Source: Oscillospiraceae bacterium (lineage in GTDB: Bacteria > Bacillota > Clostridia > Oscillospirales > Acutalibacteraceae). Taken from it: a stretch of 5,291 bases of DNA. Below the pieces are notes generated by a model. That model ran no database searches and had not been told where the DNA came from. It saw only the letters and a program-made list of their open reading frames with translations. The number at the start of each line of letters is the position of its first letter. Positions within the stretch are counted from its first letter, which is position 1. This document shows positions 5,052 to 5,291 of the stretch, one piece after another. The translations under genes and the position numbers were made by a program. The stretch spans positions 2,475-7,765 of the forward strand of contig DNIP01000048.1 of assembly GCA_003499325.1 (NCBI GenBank), given 5' to 3'.

Positions 5052-5291
5052 GGAGAACAGAGAACGGAGAACAGATAACAGTGGTGGGAAAGCCTGACGG
5101 CTTTTCGATTGTAATAAAGAGCAAATAATAATAACGCTCGTGACCCTTTGATGGAATCACGAGCGTCTTTTTTTGACTAAGATGCCGCGTCATCGGCTAT
5201 TCGCCGATACCTTATAATGACTTTTTTAAATGGATGAGGGCGAAGCCCTCCCTTAGCTGTTCTCCGTTCTCCGTTCTCCATTCTCTGTTCT
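5052..5291. repeat. Heptad-armed element, copy C (after htpG, expanded, cut by window end)
   Basis: The left arm starts five bases after the htpG stop: GGAGAAC, AGAGAAC, GGAGAAC, AGATAAC (5052-5079). Hairpin AAAGCC-TGAC-GGCTTT (5089-5104) and then TCGATTGTAA resemble the left half of copies A and B. The right half has hairpin GAGGGC-GAA-GCCCTC (5236-5250), CCTT, then TTCTCCG twice, TTCTCCA, TTCTCTG and TTCT (5260-5291), the reverse complement of the left-arm unit. The interior is longer than in A and B and holds the htpG terminator. It also holds another hairpin, ATCGGC-TATTC-GCCGAT (5192-5208) followed by ACC, which looks like a second left-type hairpin. This is either one element with inserted sequence or two elements merged. 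The right arm may continue past the window. Confidence 0.65.
5134..5174 (+). terminator. Rho-independent terminator of htpG
   Basis: ACGCTCGTGA (5134-5143) pairs perfectly with TCACGAGCGT (5157-5166) in a 10-base-pair stem with a 13-base loop. It is followed by C and seven T (5168-5174). It lies 87 bases after the htpG stop codon, between the two halves of repeat copy C. The read-through zone before it carries the left arm of that copy. Confidence 0.9.

Noticed and set aside
4414..5193. Open frame on the - strand opposite the htpG 3' end and terminator
   Set aside because: Most of it mirrors htpG, it begins inside repeat copy C and runs through the htpG terminator, and no known domain is visible.

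Overview
The window looks chromosomal and comes from a low-to-mid GC Firmicute, most likely a Clostridia/Oscillospiraceae (Ruminococcus-like) gut bacterium. The reasons are strong AGGAGG-type ribosome binding sites, consensus sigma-A promoters, a CIRCE (HrcA) operator, and SerC, SerA and HtpG proteins of the clostridial type. The genus is an inference; no rRNA or other marker is present.

Three complete genes lie on the + strand. serC (254-1339) and serA (1506-2651) encode the second and first enzymes of the phosphorylated serine pathway and probably form an operon. They are read from a promoter at about 149-177 and closed by a strong UUCG-loop terminator at 2725-2755. After a 500-base non-coding stretch, htpG (3157-5046, Hsp90 family) has its own promoter overlapped by a CIRCE operator, and a terminator at 5134-5174. 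No serB phosphatase is in the window. No RNA gene, CRISPR array, transposase or phage gene was seen.

The unexplained part is the intergenic DNA. Three gene-boundary spaces (after serC, before htpG, after htpG) hold what looks like the same roughly 150-base element, in one copy expanded to at least 240 bases. Each has a left arm of 4-5 tandem 7-base units, a short hairpin, a conserved GATTYGTA-like core, a second hairpin usually with a GAA loop followed by a CCCTT-like motif, and a right arm of 7-base units that is the reverse complement of the left-arm unit. The unit differs between copies but matches between the two arms of one copy, and the hairpin stems change sequence while keeping their pairing. 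A fourth, cut-off right arm may occupy bases 1-28. The copy before htpG fills almost exactly the predicted 5' untranslated region. A different palindromic repeat follows serA (2652-2714), and a 14-base direct repeat lies at 2806 and 2881.

The genes themselves are ordinary housekeeping genes. The repeat family, the way the CIRCE operator is fused to the -35 box, and the structured leaders deserve a second look. Whether the repeat family is already described could not be checked here.
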